Shown: positions 1 to 8,943 of the stretch, piece by piece
Numbering within the stretch: position 1 is the first letter of the stretch
Layout: each line of letters opens with the position of its first letter
From: Odoribacter sp.
Lineage (GTDB): Bacteria; Bacteroidota; Bacteroidia; Bacteroidales; Marinifilaceae
NCBI GenBank assembly: GCA_020024465.1
Contig: JAHHTT010000009.1
Location: 1-51,367 of the forward strand
Direction: 5' to 3'
Length of the DNA: 51,367 nt
The notes under the pieces: generated by a model
What the model was told of the DNA's origin: nothing
The model's database searches: none
Seen by the model: the letters and a program-made list of their open reading frames with translations, nothing else
Position numbers and translations under genes: made by a program

Positions 1-48
1 TTTTATTTGCAGGCTAAAAATAAAGCACTACTTTTGCACTTACATTCT

Positions 49-122
49 CGGGATGTAGCTCAGCCCGGTAGAGTACACGTCTGGGGGGCGTGTTGTCGCA
101 GGTTCAAATCCTGTCATCCCGA
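49..122 (+). tRNA. tRNA-Pro (anticodon GGG)
   Basis: The 7-base acceptor arms pair perfectly (CGGGATG at 49-55 with CATCCCG at 115-121), followed by an A discriminator. The anticodon stem CACGT/GCGTG encloses the loop CTGGGGG, which places GGG at the anticodon and gives proline. The T-arm GGTTCAAATCC is canonical. The CCA end is not encoded. A terminator follows at once. Confidence 0.95.
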
Positions 123-123
123 C

Positions 124-157
124 AAAGAGGTCAGAATATGGTCTGACCTCTTTTTTT
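124..157 (+). terminator. Intrinsic terminator of tRNA-Pro
   Basis: An 11-base stem (125-135 with 142-152, core AGAGGTCAGA/TCTGACCTCT) with a 6-base loop runs into a T tract. It lies directly behind the tRNA and separates it from the helicase gene. Confidence 0.9.
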
Positions 158-176
158 GTAAAAGTACCTATGCATT

Positions 177-208
177 ATTGCCCGCTTAGAGATAAATTTC
201 TATTTTTG
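177..208 (+). promoter_or_regulatory. Bacteroidota-type promoter of the helicase gene
   Basis: TATTTTTG at 201-208 fits the -7 box TAnnTTTG, with ATTG (one mismatch to TTTG) 20 bases upstream at 177-180. The predicted transcript start near 214 lies upstream of both candidate start codons of the next gene (TTG 226, GTG 241). Confidence 0.55.
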
Positions 209-240
209 TCCATCATATAAATCAATTGGTAAAAATAATC

Positions 241-2511
241 GTGAATTTTATTAACGAACTGAATATTAGCCAACAAGCAGCCGTCATCAACACGACAGGT
301 CCTTCATTGGTCATTGCCGGGGCAGGCTCCGGCAAAACACGCGTATTGACATACCGCATTGCCCAATTGCTCAGTCAAGGAGTACCGGCACATAAAATAT
401 TAGCCCTGACCTTTACCAACAAAGCAGCCCGAGAAATGCAAAAACGTATTGCAGACTTAGTTGGCTACAACATCGCAACTAATTTATGGATGGGAACCTT
501 CCACTCCATCTTTTCTAAAATCCTACGATTTGAAGCCGAACATTTAGGATATACCTCAAGCTATACCATTTACGACACCCAAGATTCAAAAAACCTAATC
601 AAAGACATTGTCAAAGGTATGAAGCTTGATGACAAAATATACAAGCCCAATGTCATACTGGGGCGTATTTCAATGGCAAAAAATAACTTAATTGTAGCAC
701 ACAGCTATGCACTATCAGCCCGTATTTTATCAGAAGATACTGCAGCCAAACGGCCATTGCTGGGAGAGATTTACAAACGCTATCAACAACGATGCAAACA
801 AAGTGATACAATGGACTTCGATGACTTACTGCTGGAAACCAATATACTGTTTCGTGACCATCCGGATATATTGGCAAAATACCAGCAGAAATTCCAATAT
901 ATCCTAGTGGATGAGTATCAAGATACCAACTATTCGCAATATCTGATAATCAAAAAATTATCCGAATCCCACCGTAACATCTGCGTTGTAGGCGATGATG
1001 CACAAAGTATCTATTCATTTCGAGGTGCCCGCATAGAGAATATTCTTAATTTCAAAAATGATTATCCTGATTATAAATTATATAAACTGGAACAAAACTA
1101 TCGCTCTACTACAACTATCGTAGATGCTGCCAACAGTGTCATCAGCAAAAACAAAGAGCAAATCCCCAAACACATCTTTTCAGAAAATGATGAAGGCGAA
1201 AAAATAAAAGTGATGCGCGCCTTATCAGACAAAGAAGAAGGATTTCAAGTTGCCAATGAAATATTCCGCCTGGCTCACTACCAGCAACAAGAATACAGCG
1301 ACTTTGCCATCCTTTACCGCACAAATGCACAATCCAGAATTATGGAAGAAGCCTTGCGCAAACGTAATATCCCCTATAAAATTTATGGAGGTCAATCATT
1401 CTACCAACGCAAAGAAGTAAAAGATTTACTTGCATACTTCCGACTGGCAGTCAATCAGAATGACGAAGAAGCACTCAAGCGCATTATCAACTATCCCCGT
1501 CGAGGCATTGGGGATTCGACTGTTGACAAATTACAAGAAATCTCCAATCAATATCAAGTAAGTCTTTGGACAGTGCTCTGCAATCTGGACAAAGTAGCTT
1601 CCGTCTTCCATACCGGCACTCTTGCCAAACTTAGAAAATTCGGCTCGCTCATCGAACAGTTTCGCGAGCACATTGCCAATGAAAATGCCTATGATGCCGC
1701 CACTATCATTACACGTTCATCAGGCATTATTGACGAGCTTTCCAACGATGAAACTCCTGAAGGTATATCCAGAAAGGAAAATATCCAAGAGCTTCTCAAT
1801 GGTATAAAAGAATTTTCCGAAACTGCATATAAAGAAGGAGGGAATGACAAATTGCCGGCCTTTCTTGAAGGAGTAGCTCTTCTAACAGACCAAGACGGAG
1901 AAAAAGAGAGTGATTTCAATAAAGTGACCCTCATGACTATACACGCCTCCAAAGGATTGGAATTTTCCAACGTATTTATCACTGGCATGGAAGAAGAACT
2001 CTTCCCTGCACAACAAAGCGTCAGTACACCAGCGTCATTAGAAGAAGAACGCCGTCTTTTTTATGTTGCCCTTACCCGGGCCGAAAAACGTGTATGTCTA
2101 TCGTATGCAACAAGCCGCTACAAAAACGGACAAATTACCTCTTCCCGTTCTTCACGATTCATTGACGAAATTGACTGTGAGTTTTTAGATGGACACATCC
2201 CTTTACGTAATACCCCCTCCGGATTCAGCCTAAAAAGCCGTCCTATTGTCCATTCTCACAAACCAATCACCTCTTTTGCCAATACTGCAAACAAGATAAA
2301 CATACCTCCTATTGATCGTACAAAACTGCACCCCATTGATTCTAATCTTGTAGTACCCGACATGATTATTTTTCATCCAACATTTGGTGCCGGACGTGTC
2401 ATCAGTCTGGAAGGTTTAGGCGTACAAAAGAAAGCGAAGGTTGCTTTTTCAGAAGGAGGAATACGCACACTTTTGTTAAAATTTGCAAAACTATATACAC
2501 AACAAGATTAA
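241..2511 (+). CDS. UvrD/PcrA-type superfamily 1 DNA helicase
   Basis: ATP-dependent 3'-5' DNA helicase of the UvrD/PcrA/Rep group, acting in nucleotide excision repair and in clearing recombination or replication intermediates in the cytoplasm. With the GTG start at 241 it has 756 residues. The Walker A motif GAGSGKTR has its lysine at about residue 32; the Walker B/motif II DEYQDT lies at about 224-229. Motif III (GDDAQSIYSFRGA), motif IV (LEQNYRS), motif V (TIHASKGLEF) and motif VI (YVALTRAEKR) follow in order. A small C-terminal domain (HPTFGAGRV) matches the PcrA tail that binds RNA polymerase. A TTG at 226 would add five residues, but family members usually begin MxNFIxELN, so GTG 241 is preferred. 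The gene stands alone behind its own promoter. The exact PcrA/UvrD name is not resolved. Confidence 0.93.
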   Translation: MNFINELNISQQAAVINTTGPSLVIAGAGSGKTRVLTYRIAQLLSQGVPAHKILALTFTNKAAREMQKRIADLVGYNIATNLWMGTFHSIFSKILRFEAEHLGYTSSYTIYDTQDSKNLIKDIVKGMKLDDKIYKPNVILGRISMAKNNLIVAHSYALSARILSEDTAAKRPLLGEIYKRYQQRCKQSDTMDFDDLLLETNILFRDHPDILAKYQQKFQYILVDEYQDTNYSQYLIIKKLSESHRNICVVGDDAQSIYSFRGARIENILNFKNDYPDYKLYKLEQNYRSTTTIVDAANSVISKNKEQIPKHIFSENDEGEKIKVMRALSDKEEGFQVANEIFRLAHYQQQEYSDFAILYRTNAQSRIMEEALRKRNIPYKIYGGQSFYQRKEVKDLLAYFRLAVNQNDEEALKRIINYPRRGIGDSTVDKLQEISNQYQVSLWTVLCNLDKVASVFHTGTLAKLRKFGSLIEQFREHIANENAYDAATIITRSSGIIDELSNDETPEGISRKENIQELLNGIKEFSETAYKEGGNDKLPAFLEGVALLTDQDGEKESDFNKVTLMTIHASKGLEFSNVFITGMEEELFPAQQSVSTPASLEEERRLFYVALTRAEKRVCLSYATSRYKNGQITSSRSSRFIDEIDCEFLDGHIPLRNTPSGFSLKSRPIVHSHKPITSFANTANKINIPPIDRTKLHPIDSNLVVPDMIIFHPTFGAGRVISLEGLGVQKKAKVAFSEGGIRTLLLKFAKLYTQQD

Positions 2512-2538
2512 ACACAACTATTTATAATTTAAAATATA

Positions 2539-2546
2539 TATCTTTG
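2539..2546 (+). promoter_or_regulatory. Promoter -7 box for DUF4290-folK
   Basis: TATCTTTG is an exact match to the Bacteroidota -7 element TAnnTTTG and lies in the 112-base gap after the helicase. No clean TTTG is seen 18-21 bases upstream, where the sequence is A/T-rich. It implies a leader of about 70 bases. Confidence 0.6.
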
Positions 2547-2623
2547 CCAAACAATTCAAACTAAAGGCTAGAGCTTTCTATTCTAGAAGCTATGCCGAGT
2601 TTTGTAAAAACACATAACTTTTC

Positions 2624-3286
2624 ATGGAATTTGAATATAACACCCAAAAGAAGAAACTAGTACTTCCTGAATATGGTCGTAACATACAAAAAATGGTAGA
2701 TTTTCTTCTCACGATAGAGAATCGTGCAGAAAGGACCAACGCAGCCAAGACCGTCATTGACGTCATGGGAAATCTGTATCCGCATTTACGTGATGTACCT
2801 GATTTCCGTCATAAACTATGGGATCATTTAGCTATCATGTCTGATTTCAAACTGGACATCGACTCCCCTTACCCGCTCCCTTCTGTCAATATTTTACAAG
2901 AAAAACCTGATCGATTGCCTTATAATAATCACCGTATCAGATTCAAGCATTATGGCAAACTGACTGAAAAACTAATAGAGGCAATCCGCAACCAACAGAA
3001 TCCGGAACTCAAAAGGGCTCTTATCGTACTTACCGCCAATCATATGAAAAAATCGTTTCTCACCTGGAACAAAGACACGGTAGAAGATGAACAGATTTAC
3101 AACGACATCAACACTCTTTACGGGAGCACACTTATTCTCCCTGAGGGAATGACTCTTTCCAATCCGAAAGATTTATTGCAAAAGAAAAGCAAGCCCAGTT
3201 CAAACAAGCCTGCCAACAACAAGAATTTTCAAAAGAAAACAAACAACAATAACCGCCCACACTTTAAAAAGCAACAGAATCAATGA
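2624..3286 (+). CDS. DUF4290 domain protein
   Basis: A 220-residue protein of the DUF4290 family, which is confined to Bacteroidota and has no established function. The start MEFEYNTQKKKLVLPEYGRN and the following helical segment (GNLYPHLRDVPDFRHKLWDH, about residues 49-68) are the conserved part. No signal peptide or membrane segment is visible, so it is probably cytosolic. The last 40 residues are low-complexity and rich in Lys, Asn and Gln, a basic tail that could contact RNA or DNA (inference). Its stop codon overlaps the start of folK (ATGA), so the two are very probably co-translated. A -7 box lies 78 bases upstream. Confidence 0.88.
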   Translation: MEFEYNTQKKKLVLPEYGRNIQKMVDFLLTIENRAERTNAAKTVIDVMGNLYPHLRDVPDFRHKLWDHLAIMSDFKLDIDSPYPLPSVNILQEKPDRLPYNNHRIRFKHYGKLTEKLIEAIRNQQNPELKRALIVLTANHMKKSFLTWNKDTVEDEQIYNDINTLYGSTLILPEGMTLSNPKDLLQKKSKPSSNKPANNKNFQKKTNNNNRPHFKKQQNQ

Positions 3287-3768
3287 TTGTAACCATTTTG
3301 GGCAGCAACTCAGAAAACAAACACCGACAACTCAAAAAAGCAACACATTTGTTGTCTGCTGTCGGTGAAATCATTCAAAAATCCTCGTTTTATGAAACAG
3401 AACCCTGGGGTTTTGAAGCTTGTGAAAACTTTTTAAACCAAGTGATTGTTTTTGAAACGCCTCTGAAACCTTCAGACTTTCTCCGACATTGTCTTGAAGT
3501 GGAAAAACAACTGGGCAGAGTGCGCAACCCCAACGGTCCCCGTTATACATCACGTTCCATTGACATAGACATTTTATTCTGCGATTCACAAATCATAGAC
3601 ACTCCGGAACTGATTATTCCGCATCCCCGCTTGTGTGAACGACTTTTCGTCCTTGCCCCTCTGGCAGAAATAATGCCCGATTTCATACATCCGGACAAAC
3701 AGAAAAGCATTCAAGAACTGCTCTCCATTTGTCCGGATCATTCTACTGTCAAAAAAATACAATTTTAA
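3283..3768 (+). CDS. folK: HPPK, folate biosynthesis pyrophosphokinase
   Basis: 2-amino-4-hydroxy-6-hydroxymethyldihydropteridine diphosphokinase transfers pyrophosphate from ATP to the pterin alcohol, the step before dihydropteroate synthase. The 161 residues are the normal length. Visible family features are the N-terminal LGSNSENK (usually LGSN), SSFYETEPWG (about residues 38-47), and the pterin/ATP-site block GRVRNPNGPRYTSRSIDIDILF at about 85-107, with the paired aspartates that bind magnesium. The HPRLCERLFVLAPLAEI block closes the domain. The ATG overlaps the stop of the DUF4290 gene by four bases. It converges on murA with only three bases between, and no terminator is visible there. 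Confidence 0.95.
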   Translation: MIVTILGSNSENKHRQLKKATHLLSAVGEIIQKSSFYETEPWGFEACENFLNQVIVFETPLKPSDFLRHCLEVEKQLGRVRNPNGPRYTSRSIDIDILFCDSQIIDTPELIIPHPRLCERLFVLAPLAEIMPDFIHPDKQKSIQELLSICPDHSTVKKIQF

Positions 3769-3771
3769 AGA

Positions 3772-5079
3772 TTACTCAACCCTTACAATATCAGCTCCAA
3801 TGGCATTCAACTTTTCATCGATATGCTCATATCCGCGATCTATCTGGTCTATATTGTGAATCGTGCTTACTCCCTGTGCTGAAAGTGCAGCAATCAATAA
3901 AGCAATACCAGCACGAATATCAGGTGAAGTCATTTTTGTTGCTCGCAATTGAGCTTCATGATTCTGTCCGATCACCGTAGCCCGATGCGGATCACACAAT
4001 ATGATTTTGGCTCCCATATCAATCAGTTTATCCACAAAAAACAAACGGCTTTCAAACATCTTCTGATGAATCAGCACACTACCCTTTGCCTGGGTTGCCA
4101 CCACCAGAAATACACTCAGCAAGTCCGGCGTCAAGCCAGGCCACGGTGCATCTGCCACTGTCAATATTGAACCGTCAATAAAATCCTCGATCATGTAATG
4201 TTCCTGACGCGGGATATACAAATCATCTCCCCGCTCCTCTATTCTGATTCCCAATCGGCGGAAGGCATCCGGAATAATACCCAACTGGAGGATGTTCACA
4301 TCCTTAATTACTATCTCTGAACGCGTCATGGCTGCCAGTCCAATATAACTGCCCACCTCAATCATATCCGGCAAACAGCGATGAGAACACCCCCCTAATT
4401 CCTCCACTCCCTCAATCGTCAGCAAATTAGAAGCAATACCGGAAATTCTGGCGCCCATCGCATTCAACATTATACACAATTGCTGGATATAAGGTTCACA
4501 AGCTGCATTATAAATAGTAGTTACCCCTTCCGCCAGCACAGCAGCCATGATTATATTGGCAGTACCGGTCACTGACGCTTCATCCAACAACATATAACAT
4601 CCTCTCAAACGCTCTGCCGATGCCCTAAAATAACCGTCAGTACTATTATAGTCAAAAGTAGCTCCCAATTTTTCAAATCCAAGGAAATGAGTATCCAAAC
4701 GACGACGTCCGATTTTATCACCTCCCGGTTTAGGAATAACACCAACGCCATACACCGCCAACAAAGGCCCCAATATCATAATTGACCCCCTCAGGCTGAC
4801 AGCCTTATTATAAAAATCTTCACTTTCAAAATAATCAAAATTAATATCAGAAGCCTGAAAGACAAACGTACCGTGCTCCGGATGCTCCACTTTCACCCCT
4901 ATCCCTTTCAACAGCTCTATCAGCTTTATAACATCCAGAATTTCCGGAACATTTGAAAGCGTCACCTTTTCTTTAGTCAACAAGCAGGCACATATTACCT
5001 GCAATGCTTCATTCTTTGCCCCTTGCGGACTAAGTTCTCCTTTCAGACGACGTCCCCCCGTTATTACAAATTTACTCAT
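3772..5079 (-). CDS. murA: UDP-GlcNAc 1-carboxyvinyltransferase (MurA), Asp at the catalytic Cys site
   Basis: First committed step of peptidoglycan synthesis: transfers enolpyruvate from PEP to UDP-N-acetylglucosamine in the cytoplasm. The 435 residues from the ATG at 5079 begin MSKFVITGGRRLKGELSPQG, with the conserved KNEALQ (substrate Lys/Asn) close behind. The loop that carries Cys115 in E. coli reads PGGDKIGRR here, with Asp at about residue 121. That replacement is known from mycobacterial and chlamydial MurA, where the enzyme remains active but is not alkylated by fosfomycin. A longer frame starts upstream at 5133, but a good promoter sits inside that extension, so 5079 is the start. 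The gene is divergent from sppA and convergent with folK. Confidence 0.95.
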   Translation of the reverse strand: MSKFVITGGRRLKGELSPQGAKNEALQVICACLLTKEKVTLSNVPEILDVIKLIELLKGIGVKVEHPEHGTFVFQASDINFDYFESEDFYNKAVSLRGSIMILGPLLAVYGVGVIPKPGGDKIGRRRLDTHFLGFEKLGATFDYNSTDGYFRASAERLRGCYMLLDEASVTGTANIIMAAVLAEGVTTIYNAACEPYIQQLCIMLNAMGARISGIASNLLTIEGVEELGGCSHRCLPDMIEVGSYIGLAAMTRSEIVIKDVNILQLGIIPDAFRRLGIRIEERGDDLYIPRQEHYMIEDFIDGSILTVADAPWPGLTPDLLSVFLVVATQAKGSVLIHQKMFESRLFFVDKLIDMGAKIILCDPHRATVIGQNHEAQLRATKMTSPDIRAGIALLIAALSAQGVSTIHNIDQIDRGYEHIDEKLNAIGADIVRVE

Positions 5080-5102
5080 ATCGTCGGTATTAGTTCTAAC
5101 GT

Positions 5103-5134
5103 CAAAATTAGACAAAAACCTTTCAATACACAAA
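5103..5134 (-). promoter_or_regulatory. Promoter of murA
   Basis: Read on the minus strand: TTTG (5134-5131), 20 bases, then TAATTTTG (5110-5103), an exact TTTG/TAnnTTTG pair. The predicted transcript start near 5097 lies about 18 bases before the ATG at 5079, which decides that start codon. Confidence 0.75.
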
Positions 5135-5229
5135 TAACTCCTTACAGATATTTGCTATAAAGAAATTATATGGTTATTTTTGGGAAAAATTTATTACACA
5201 AACCTAAACAATACAAGTATTTACCCGAC

Positions 5230-7041
5230 ATGAAAAGTTTTCTAAAATACACATTAGCCACCATCACAGGATTTCTTATTGTCAATATCTTTATTTTCAT
5301 CCTATTTTTTATTCTATTCGGAGCTGCGCTGGCATTTTCCAGCCATACTGTTTCCGTACAAAAAAACAGTGTGCTGACGATCCGGCTGGACACTCCCATT
5401 GATGACAGAGCATCCGACAATCCGCTTGACAACATAGACCTTCTGTCCATAAGCACCCAGCCCAATCTCGGATTAAATAAAATCCTGGCTTCCATCGAAT
5501 ACGCATCTTTCGATGACAATATCAGAGGAATTTACCTTAACATCAACGATATACAAGGTACTTTCAGAGCCCTGGCAACAACTCAAGAAATTCGCAACGC
5601 TCTACAAAAATTCAAAGAAAGCGGCAAATTTATTTATAGTTACTCCAATCTAGGATACTCTCAATTAGGATATTATCTGGCAACGGTTGCTGACAGCATC
5701 TTCGTCAATCCAGAGACACCGTTCACACTTTCCGGTATAAGCAGTAGCGTGACATTCTACAAAGAAACACTGGAAAAATTAGGCATACAACCGGAAATTG
5801 TCAAAGTCGGGAAATTCAAATCTGCTGTAGAACCATTCATTGCGACAGAAATGAGTAATGCCAACCGTGAACAAGTAAAGAAATATTTGGATAGCTCATG
5901 GAGTAACATAATAAAAGGCATTTCAACCAGTCGCAACATTCCGACAGATTCCATCAATGCTTTGACAGACCGGCTGAATTTCTATACAACCCAACAATTT
6001 ACAACATGGGGATATTTTGACAAGGCAATTTATGAAGACCAAATGTTAGCATTTCTAAAAAAAGCATGCGGAACAGCTCCCGATCAGAAATTACATCAAA
6101 TACAATTGACCGACTATCAGAAAGTAGTATCTTCATTTGAGAATCAATCTTATAATCCGAACAAAATAGCCATCATCTACGCACAGGGCGAAATAGGACT
6201 GGAACAAACAGCAAAATCTATCGGCCCCGACCTGACAAAAAGCATCCGCAAAGCACGCCTAGACAAAAACACAAAAGCGATAGTCCTGCGCGTAAACTCT
6301 CCGGGAGGCAGTGCACTCACCTCAGATATCATCTGGCGGGAAGTCCATTTGGCCCAACAAGAAAAACCCGTCATCGTCTCCATGGGAGATGTTGCAGCAT
6401 CGGGAGGTTATTATATTTCCTGTGCCGCAGACACAATTGTTGCCGAGCCGACAACATTAACCGGTTCCATCGGAATTTTCGGTATATTTTTTTCAGGCGA
6501 AAAACTAATCAAAGACAAACTGGGCATCTCGACCGATGTTGTTAAAACCAATAAATACAGTGATTTCGGCGGTACTTATCCTCTACCGATACCAATCAGT
6601 TCACGTCCTTTAAGCACGTACGAAAAAAATATCCTGCAAAACTATGTTAACCAAGGCTATGAAACATTCCTCAGCCGCGTCATGGCCGGACGTAACTTAA
6701 CCCATGACGAACTTGATGCGATTGCCCAAGGCCGTGTATGGACAGGTGAAGATGCTCAACAAATAGGACTCGTGGATATCCTGGGCGGCTTGGAGGATGC
6801 CATCAGAATTGCAGCGAATAAAGCAGAGATTGACCAATACATGCTGGTCGAATACCCGACTCTCGAAAATCCCATAGAGCAACTATTATACCAATTGACC
6901 GGAGGCATCAAAACCCAAATACTACAAAAAGAAATGGGATCGTTCTATTCAACTTGGTCACAGCTAAAAGAAGTCATCTCCCACCAAGGCATTCTTGCCC
7001 GCCTTCCATTTGATCTAATTACAAACGAATTCAAACATTAG
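5230..7041 (+). CDS. sppA: Signal peptide peptidase SppA, 67K type
   Basis: Membrane-bound serine protease that degrades signal peptides left in the inner membrane. The preferred ATG at 5230 (MKSFLKYTLATITG) gives 603 residues, the double-domain (67K) form. One N-terminal membrane segment spans about residues 5-35. The first S49 repeat supplies the general-base lysine in VGKFKSAVEPF (about K197). The second supplies the nucleophile in MGDVAASGGYY (about S391), preceded by RVNSPGGSA. Both active-site elements are intact. The longest frame starts at 5170, but its extra 20 residues are basic and unlike family N-termini. It leads a run with lpxK (three-base gap) and pnp. On the other strand, murA diverges from it. 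Confidence 0.93.
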   Translation: MKSFLKYTLATITGFLIVNIFIFILFFILFGAALAFSSHTVSVQKNSVLTIRLDTPIDDRASDNPLDNIDLLSISTQPNLGLNKILASIEYASFDDNIRGIYLNINDIQGTFRALATTQEIRNALQKFKESGKFIYSYSNLGYSQLGYYLATVADSIFVNPETPFTLSGISSSVTFYKETLEKLGIQPEIVKVGKFKSAVEPFIATEMSNANREQVKKYLDSSWSNIIKGISTSRNIPTDSINALTDRLNFYTTQQFTTWGYFDKAIYEDQMLAFLKKACGTAPDQKLHQIQLTDYQKVVSSFENQSYNPNKIAIIYAQGEIGLEQTAKSIGPDLTKSIRKARLDKNTKAIVLRVNSPGGSALTSDIIWREVHLAQQEKPVIVSMGDVAASGGYYISCAADTIVAEPTTLTGSIGIFGIFFSGEKLIKDKLGISTDVVKTNKYSDFGGTYPLPIPISSRPLSTYEKNILQNYVNQGYETFLSRVMAGRNLTHDELDAIAQGRVWTGEDAQQIGLVDILGGLEDAIRIAANKAEIDQYMLVEYPTLENPIEQLLYQLTGGIKTQILQKEMGSFYSTWSQLKEVISHQGILARLPFDLITNEFKH

Positions 7042-7044
7042 CGT

Positions 7045-8097
7045 ATGACAACAAAAAATATGATACTGCTACCGTTCAGTTTTCTGTACGGTATTGGCAT
7101 CGGAATAAGAAACTTCTTATTTCAAACATCTATACTAAAATCACAAAGATTTGAAATACCGATTCTTTGTGTAGGCAACATTACTATTGGAGGTACTGGC
7201 AAAACGCCTCATACAGAGTTTATTATTGAAATACTACGTCATAAATTCAGAGTGGCCTGCCTAAGCAGAGGCTACAAACGCAAGACATCCGGATTTATCA
7301 TGGCCACCCCGGAATCCACCGCCTCAGATATCGGAGACGAGGCCCTACAAATATATAAGAAATTTCCGGATATCATTGTTGCTTGTGACAGCAGACGAGT
7401 ACGTGGCGTCGAAAAGTTATTGGCCTTACCCGATCCTCCCGAGGTGATTATTTTGGATGATGCCTTCCAACACCGCTATGTACAGGCAAGCAAAAATATT
7501 GTACTGATAGACTTCAACCGCCCCGTTACGGAAGATTATCTTCTACCGGCAGGACGATTGCGTGAAGGAGTCAATGCTCTGAAACGGGCAGACTATCTTA
7601 TTATCACCAAATGCCCTCATCAGATGAATCCGATAGACCTCCGGATTTGTTATAACCGACTAAAAATAAAACCCTATCAACAATTATTCTTTACCACCAT
7701 AAGATACGGAGACATCATCCCTCTTTTCAAAGAACAAGCAATGGCAGTCCCTAACAAGAGTTGTTCCATTCTGTGTCTGACCGGCATCTCACAACCGGCA
7801 CCATATATTGAATATTTACAACGATATTCATCAGACATCACAACACTGGAATATCCGGATCATCATCATTTTACGTCAAAAGACATTCAACAAATAACGA
7901 ACAAATTTCAAGCAATAAATAATGACAGGAAGTATATTTTCACAACCGAGAAAGATGCCGCACGCCTGCGCTTTTGCACTCTCCCGGATGATCTGAAACA
8001 ACACATCTATTATATTCCTGTCGTTCCGGAATTTCTCAAAGACAAGGATTTGTTTATAAACGAAATATTTGAGTATGTACGAAAAAATCAAAAATAG
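7045..8097 (+). CDS. lpxK: Tetraacyldisaccharide 4'-kinase (LpxK)
   Basis: Phosphorylates the 4' position of the tetraacyl-disaccharide-1-phosphate precursor to give lipid IVA, at the cytoplasmic face of the inner membrane. The 350 residues carry an N-terminal hydrophobic stretch (LLPFSFLYGIGIGIRNFLF, about 8-26) that anchors the enzyme. The P-loop GNITIGGTGKTP has its GGTGKT at about residues 49-54, and LSRGYKRK follows. The LDDAFQHR block (about residue 137 onward) holds acidic and basic residues conserved in the family. Lies three bases after sppA and overlaps pnp by 23 bases, so the three are almost certainly one transcript. Together with kdsB elsewhere in the window, it shows a Kdo/lipid A outer membrane. 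Confidence 0.95.
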   Translation: MTTKNMILLPFSFLYGIGIGIRNFLFQTSILKSQRFEIPILCVGNITIGGTGKTPHTEFIIEILRHKFRVACLSRGYKRKTSGFIMATPESTASDIGDEALQIYKKFPDIIVACDSRRVRGVEKLLALPDPPEVIILDDAFQHRYVQASKNIVLIDFNRPVTEDYLLPAGRLREGVNALKRADYLIITKCPHQMNPIDLRICYNRLKIKPYQQLFFTTIRYGDIIPLFKEQAMAVPNKSCSILCLTGISQPAPYIEYLQRYSSDITTLEYPDHHHFTSKDIQQITNKFQAINNDRKYIFTTEKDAARLRFCTLPDDLKQHIYYIPVVPEFLKDKDLFINEIFEYVRKNQK

Positions 8098-8890
8098 TGC
8101 GGAATATATTGCGCATTTTCTAAACAACGAAGAATATACCATCGGTATTATTCTTGGAACCGGCCTTGGAGAACTAGGAAAATCCATTGAGATAAAACAC
8201 ACCCTTCCTTATTCTACAATTCCGGACTTCCCCGTTTCTACCGTGCAGGGACACAAAGGAAATCTTTTAATAGGTAAATTCGGAGGTAAAAATGTAATTG
8301 CCATGCAAGGACGCTTTCACTTCTATGAAGGATACCCCATGACTGAAGTTACATTCCCAGTACGTGTATTGCACGAAATCGGAGTAAAACACCTTTTTGT
8401 ATCCAATGCAGCAGGAGGAGTCAATACAAACTACCTCGTCGGAGACTTAATGGTCATTACTGACCATATTAATCTTTTTCCGGAGCATCCGTTACGCGGA
8501 CATAACCTTGATGAACTGGGGCCCAGATTTCCAGGCATGACAGATGCCTATAGTCCCCGTATCATCAAGATAGCAAATGAATGTGCCAGACAATTGGATA
8601 TCAAACTTCAACATGGTGTATATGCAGGACTTCAAGGACCTTCGTTTGAAACGCCAGCAGAATACAATTGGATTCGCGTCATCGGAGGCGATGCAGTAGG
8701 AATGTCCACAGTCCCCGAGATTATTGTCGCACGCCACATGGGTATGGAATGTTTTGGAATGTCAGTCATCACCAACAGTACAGCATCTCCGGAACTTATA
8801 AAAACAAACCATGCAGAAGTTCAGGATATCGGCAACACTGCACAGCCTCGAATGACGGCATTATTCAGAGAAATTATCAGCAAACTTTGA
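8075..8890 (+). CDS. Purine nucleoside phosphorylase
   Basis: Phosphorolysis of purine (deoxy)ribonucleosides, mainly inosine and guanosine, for purine salvage. With the ATG at 8075 it has 271 residues and belongs to the trimeric PNP/MTAP family. Conserved pieces are GIILGTGLGELGK (phosphate loop, about 25-37), GHKGNLLIG, MQGRFHFYEGYPM (about 73-85), FVSNAAGGVN (about 110-119), LQGPSFETPAEY (about 189-200) and GGDAVGMSTVPE with the base-site residues. A TTG at 8069 could add two residues but ATG is preferred. The start lies inside the end of lpxK. It is the last gene of the sppA-lpxK-pnp run, and a long hairpin follows the stop. Confidence 0.93.
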   Translation: MYEKIKNSAEYIAHFLNNEEYTIGIILGTGLGELGKSIEIKHTLPYSTIPDFPVSTVQGHKGNLLIGKFGGKNVIAMQGRFHFYEGYPMTEVTFPVRVLHEIGVKHLFVSNAAGGVNTNYLVGDLMVITDHINLFPEHPLRGHNLDELGPRFPGMTDAYSPRIIKIANECARQLDIKLQHGVYAGLQGPSFETPAEYNWIRVIGGDAVGMSTVPEIIVARHMGMECFGMSVITNSTASPELIKTNHAEVQDIGNTAQPRMTALFREIISKL

Positions 8891-8895
8891 TATAT

Positions 8896-8932
8896 TCATG
8901 CATAGAATCGAATCACTTGATTCTATGCATGA
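8896..8932. repeat. 14-bp perfect inverted repeat between pnp and the ECF sigma gene
   Basis: TCATGCATAGAATC (8896-8909) pairs exactly with GATTCTATGCATGA (8919-8932) around a 9-base loop. It starts five bases after the pnp stop. Neither strand has a T tract behind it, so it is not a standard intrinsic terminator. The right arm contains an in-frame ATG (8929) of the sigma-factor frame. It could be an operator or an RNA hairpin that limits read-through or translation of the sigma gene. Confidence 0.7.
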
Positions 8933-8943
8933 AACACTATAGT

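Noticed and set aside
5149..5160. Possible -7 box GATATTTG for sppA
   Set aside because: It misses the first T of TAnnTTTG and has no TTTG at the right distance. Not listed as a promoter.
8896..8932. Invertible promoter (phase-variation) flanked by inverted repeats
   Set aside because: Phase-variable promoters of Bacteroidales need repeats separated by about 100 bases or more and an invertase. Here the arms are nine bases apart.
8668..8943. Long N-terminal extension of the sigma-factor frame
   Set aside because: It overlaps pnp in another frame, has no family similarity and is rich in residues typical of shadow frames. The sigma protein starts at 8944 or 8929.
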